Position numbers and translations under genes: made by a program
Assembly: GCA_965178525.1 (NCBI GenBank)
Contig: CBCXVS010000304.1
Location: 1 to 8,649, forward strand
Origin: CBCXVS01 sp965178525
GTDB lineage: Bacteria > Tectomicrobia > Entotheonellia > Entotheonellales > Entotheonellaceae
DNA: 8,649 bases
Direction: 5' to 3'
Shown: piece after piece, positions 6,830 to 8,649 of the stretch
Layout of the letters: each line of letters starts with the position of its first letter
How positions within the stretch are numbered: position 1 is the stretch's first letter
The notes under the pieces: model-generated
Told to the model about the DNA's origin: nothing
Databases searched by the model: none
Seen by the model: only the letters and a program-made list of their open reading frames with translations

Positions 6830-7723
6830 ATGATCAATAAATCACCGATATTTATCAATGGCTTTCAACGCGGCGGCACTAATATCCTGCTCAATCTACT
6901 GGCGTCACATCCCAGTGTTTGTATATTAGATGGCGAAACCCACCAAGTATTTTGGGGTAGACATGAGCAGCCGGTCAAGAAATGGTTAAACAGAATCCTT
7001 TATGCGCCCATATTGATTTTGACACGGCAAAATATCTTTTGGCCGAAACGGTTATCCATGCCTCATTTGCCATCTCATTTGATGATGCATTATATCGATA
7101 TGGTATTCTTTATAAATAAAATAACAGCATATCGGGAAAATTCCCAGCTGCACATGTGCTCTCCCTATTTGAAATCACTTATGACGGCACGTATATTGGG
7201 AAAAAATGTAAATGGTGTGACGTTTGCTACATCAGTACTTGCCAACATGTATCCTGATGCAAGATTTATCGGTCTTGTCCGAAATGGTTTAGCATTATGT
7301 GAAGGATTTAAGCGTCGGGGCGTACCTGTCCATGAGTTTAGCGCCATGTACAACAAGGTCTGTAAACAGATGATCCATGATTCTCAATGTATGGAGAATT
7401 ACACCATCGTCCGTTTTGAAGATCTCATTGCGAATCCGGTCACCACGATGTTGGATATCTATCACTTTGCCAATCTCGACATGAACCGTCATGCGACCGT
7501 GCGATTGCAGTCCAAAGCGTCGATGCGTGCCGACAGCTCGCGCGCCTACACCCTCAGGACCTCCGAACATAAGGCATTATATTGGTGTGAATTGCAAGAA
7601 ATCGACAAGTTCTTGCAAAAAAATGTCAATCAGCATCAGATGGCGCAGCTCAACGAGGATGATCGACATACCTTCTTACAGCATTCCGAAGATGTCATGA
7701 TATACTTTGGCTATCTATCATGA
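6830..7723 (+). CDS. PAPS-dependent sulfotransferase family protein with an AT-rich core
   Basis: This 297-residue protein likely transfers sulfate from PAPS to a hydroxyl or amine of a glycan or lipid. Near the start, IFINGFQRGGTNILLNLLAS (7-26) is the 5'-phosphosulfate-binding loop; its RGGTN resembles the R-[SG]-G-T-[TSN] form of bacterial members. DARFIGLVRNGLALCEGFKR (143-162) is the 3'-phosphate-binding element, with Arg151 and, unusually, Cys157 near the place where Ser is common. YTIVRFEDLIANP at 191-203 is the further conserved R-[FY]-E-D-L segment. ATG 6830 is chosen because the 5'-loop begins seven residues later; the frame extends upstream to 6689 only by running through the previous gene. 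It starts seven bases after that gene's stop, with no obvious ribosome site. Base composition swings from 27% GC (7081-7140) to 65% (7501-7560), unlike its neighbours. The family is likely; the acceptor is unknown. Confidence 0.83.
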   Translation: MINKSPIFINGFQRGGTNILLNLLASHPSVCILDGETHQVFWGRHEQPVKKWLNRILYAPILILTRQNIFWPKRLSMPHLPSHLMMHYIDMVFFINKITAYRENSQLHMCSPYLKSLMTARILGKNVNGVTFATSVLANMYPDARFIGLVRNGLALCEGFKRRGVPVHEFSAMYNKVCKQMIHDSQCMENYTIVRFEDLIANPVTTMLDIYHFANLDMNRHATVRLQSKASMRADSSRAYTLRTSEHKALYWCELQEIDKFLQKNVNQHQMAQLNEDDRHTFLQHSEDVMIYFGYLS

Positions 7724-7810
7724 GTAGAAGAGAGAACGGGAATTCCGAGGCCCTACGTCGAACCGGGAAAAGGCGCTGGGCTGTGTCCCGGACCGCACAG
7801 GATTGGACTG
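7724..7810 (+). promoter_or_regulatory. Intergenic gap with a weak ribosome site for the glycosyltransferase
   Basis: These 87 bases separate the sulfotransferase stop and the next start, the longest gap in the window. AGGA at 7799-7802 lies eight bases before ATG 7811 and is a plausible ribosome site. An imperfect hairpin could form between CCGGGA (7763-7768) and TCCCGG (7786-7791), but the loop is 17 bases and no T-run follows, so it is not a convincing terminator. I see no clear promoter. Confidence 0.4.
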
Positions 7811-8649
7811 ATGGCAACGACATCACGTGCGACATCCACCCAGGAAATCGCCCCGGCGTCCCCCATGCTCTCGGTGATTATTCCCGTCTACAATGACGCC
7901 GACTTGTTGACGCGTTGTCTTGACGCCCTAACCGCCTCCAACTACACGGATTTTGAAGCCCTCATCGTCGACGATGGCTCCGAGCCGCCTGCCGAACCCG
8001 TCGTGCGGCTGTACGGATTGGGATATCTGCGCATCGACGGACCCGGAGGGCCTGCTCGGGCCCGTAACCGCGGCGTCGCCCAGGCACGTGGACGCTTTGT
8101 CGTCTTTATTGACGCGGACGTGTGTGTGCATCCGGATACCCTGGCCCGCCTCGCCGAACGGTTCGTTGCCGACCCCACGCTCGATGCCGTCATTGGCACC
8201 TATGATGACACCCCTACGGCCCCGAATTTCCTCTCGCAGTATAAAAACGTCTTCCATCACTATGTGCATCAGCACTGCGACGGCAGCATTAGCACCTTCT
8301 GGAGCGGCTGTGGGGCGATGAAACGCGACGTGTTCCTGGCCTTTCATGGCTTTGACGAGGCGCGCTACCGCCGTCCGGCGATTGAAGACATCGAACTCGG
8401 CACCTGGATCAGTGGCGCCGGATACCGCATTGTGCTGGACAAGCGGGTCACGGTGACGCATCTGAAACGCTGGACGCTGTGGGGACTCCTCAAGACCGAT
8501 ATCTTCGACCGTGGCGTCCCTTGGATGCGGTTGATGCTGCGTGCCGGCGTCATGGCCAACACGCTCAATGTGGCCCCAACCCAACGGCTCAGTGTGGTCG
8601 GTGTCTATCTGACGCAGTGCACCCTGGCCGCGGCGGTGTGGTGGCCGGT
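7811..8649 (+). CDS. Glycosyltransferase family 2 (GT-A fold), truncated at window end
   Basis: The first 279 residues of an inverting GT2 glycosyltransferase that transfers a sugar from a nucleotide donor at the cytoplasmic face of the membrane. After a 20-residue polar leader, the GT-A nucleotide-binding strand reads MLSVIIPVYND (19-29). VDDGS is at 53-57, GPARARNRGVAQARG at 80-94, and the metal-binding DxD is in FIDADV (99-104, Asp101 and Asp103). FWSGCGAMKRDVF at 163-175 forms the acceptor-side wall, and IEDIELG at 191-197 holds the likely catalytic Asp193. A hydrophobic segment begins near 260, so membrane helices probably follow beyond the window. ATG 7811 has AGGA at a good distance; ATG 7865 would begin directly at MLSVIIPVYN and is the alternative. 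No in-frame stop occurs before 8649. The family is certain; donor and acceptor are unknown. Confidence 0.93.
   Translation, partial: MATTSRATSTQEIAPASPMLSVIIPVYNDADLLTRCLDALTASNYTDFEALIVDDGSEPPAEPVVRLYGLGYLRIDGPGGPARARNRGVAQARGRFVVFIDADVCVHPDTLARLAERFVADPTLDAVIGTYDDTPTAPNFLSQYKNVFHHYVHQHCDGSISTFWSGCGAMKRDVFLAFHGFDEARYRRPAIEDIELGTWISGAGYRIVLDKRVTVTHLKRWTLWGLLKTDIFDRGVPWMRLMLRAGVMANTLNVAPTQRLSVVGVYLTQCTLAAAVWWP

Noticed and set aside
7763..7791. Inverted repeat CCGGGA/TCCCGG as a terminator
   Set aside because: The stem is only six pairs with a 17-base loop, and no T-run follows.
7720..7896. ATG overlapping the sulfotransferase stop (ATGA), opening a 58-codon frame
   Set aside because: It runs into the conserved start of the glycosyltransferase in the wrong frame, ends inside the codons for its VYND motif, and has no recognisable domain.
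1..8649. CRISPR array, tRNA or rRNA genes, transposase or integrase genes
   Set aside because: No regularly spaced repeats, cloverleaf sequences, rRNA signatures or DDE/tyrosine recombinase motifs were seen on either strand.

Overview
The window is a compact, entirely plus-strand gene cluster for a cell-surface polysaccharide or secreted glycoconjugate. Most of it is moderately high in GC, with tight gene spacing, several 4-nt start/stop overlaps and Shine-Dalgarno sites, so it is clearly bacterial. The mix of parts suggests an envelope-rich Gram-negative-type lineage such as Nitrospirota, Methylomirabilota, Tectomicrobia or a deltaproteobacterial group: an NRPS adenylation/carrier piece, two paired alpha/beta hydrolases, a Wzx-like flippase, an amine-oxidase/UDP-galactopyranose-mutase-like flavoprotein, a sulfotransferase and a GT2 glycosyltransferase. 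The phylum cannot be fixed from the sequence alone.

Layout: (1) 1-1393, the 3' part of an NRPS gene with most of an adenylation domain, a peptidyl carrier domain and then a stop. Its first ~25 codons lie in a different frame. (2) 1390-2211 and 2208-3095, two alpha/beta-hydrolase-fold proteins, each joined to the gene before it by a 4-nt overlap. The first has Trp where the nucleophile should be; the second has Cys there. (3) 3119-4651, a multi-spanning oligosaccharide flippase. (4) 4671-6427, an FAD-dependent oxidoreductase whose Rossmann glycine motif is broken by a frameshift. Its C-terminus carries a small membrane domain that appears to have lost its first helix. (5) 6424-6822, a free-standing small membrane protein homologous to that C-terminal domain. 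(6) 6830-7723, a sulfotransferase with a strikingly AT-rich core. (7) 7811 to the window end, the start of a family 2 glycosyltransferase.

Working together (inference): the glycosyltransferase and flippase would build and export a lipid-linked glycan, the flavoprotein would act on a sugar nucleotide or sugar precursor, and the sulfotransferase would add sulfate. The adenylation-carrier unit would activate an amino or other carboxylic acid, which the paired hydrolases may help transfer or release. The order activating enzyme, carrier, hydrolase 2-like, hydrolase 1-like parallels the acyl-CoA ligase/ACP/hydrolase module known from exosortase A polysaccharide loci, but here with an NRPS didomain.

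A caution runs through the window: at least two frame disruptions (near 75 and 4705) and one probable in-frame deletion (near 6217) affect otherwise conserved domains. Either this is a decaying locus or the assembly contains small indels.
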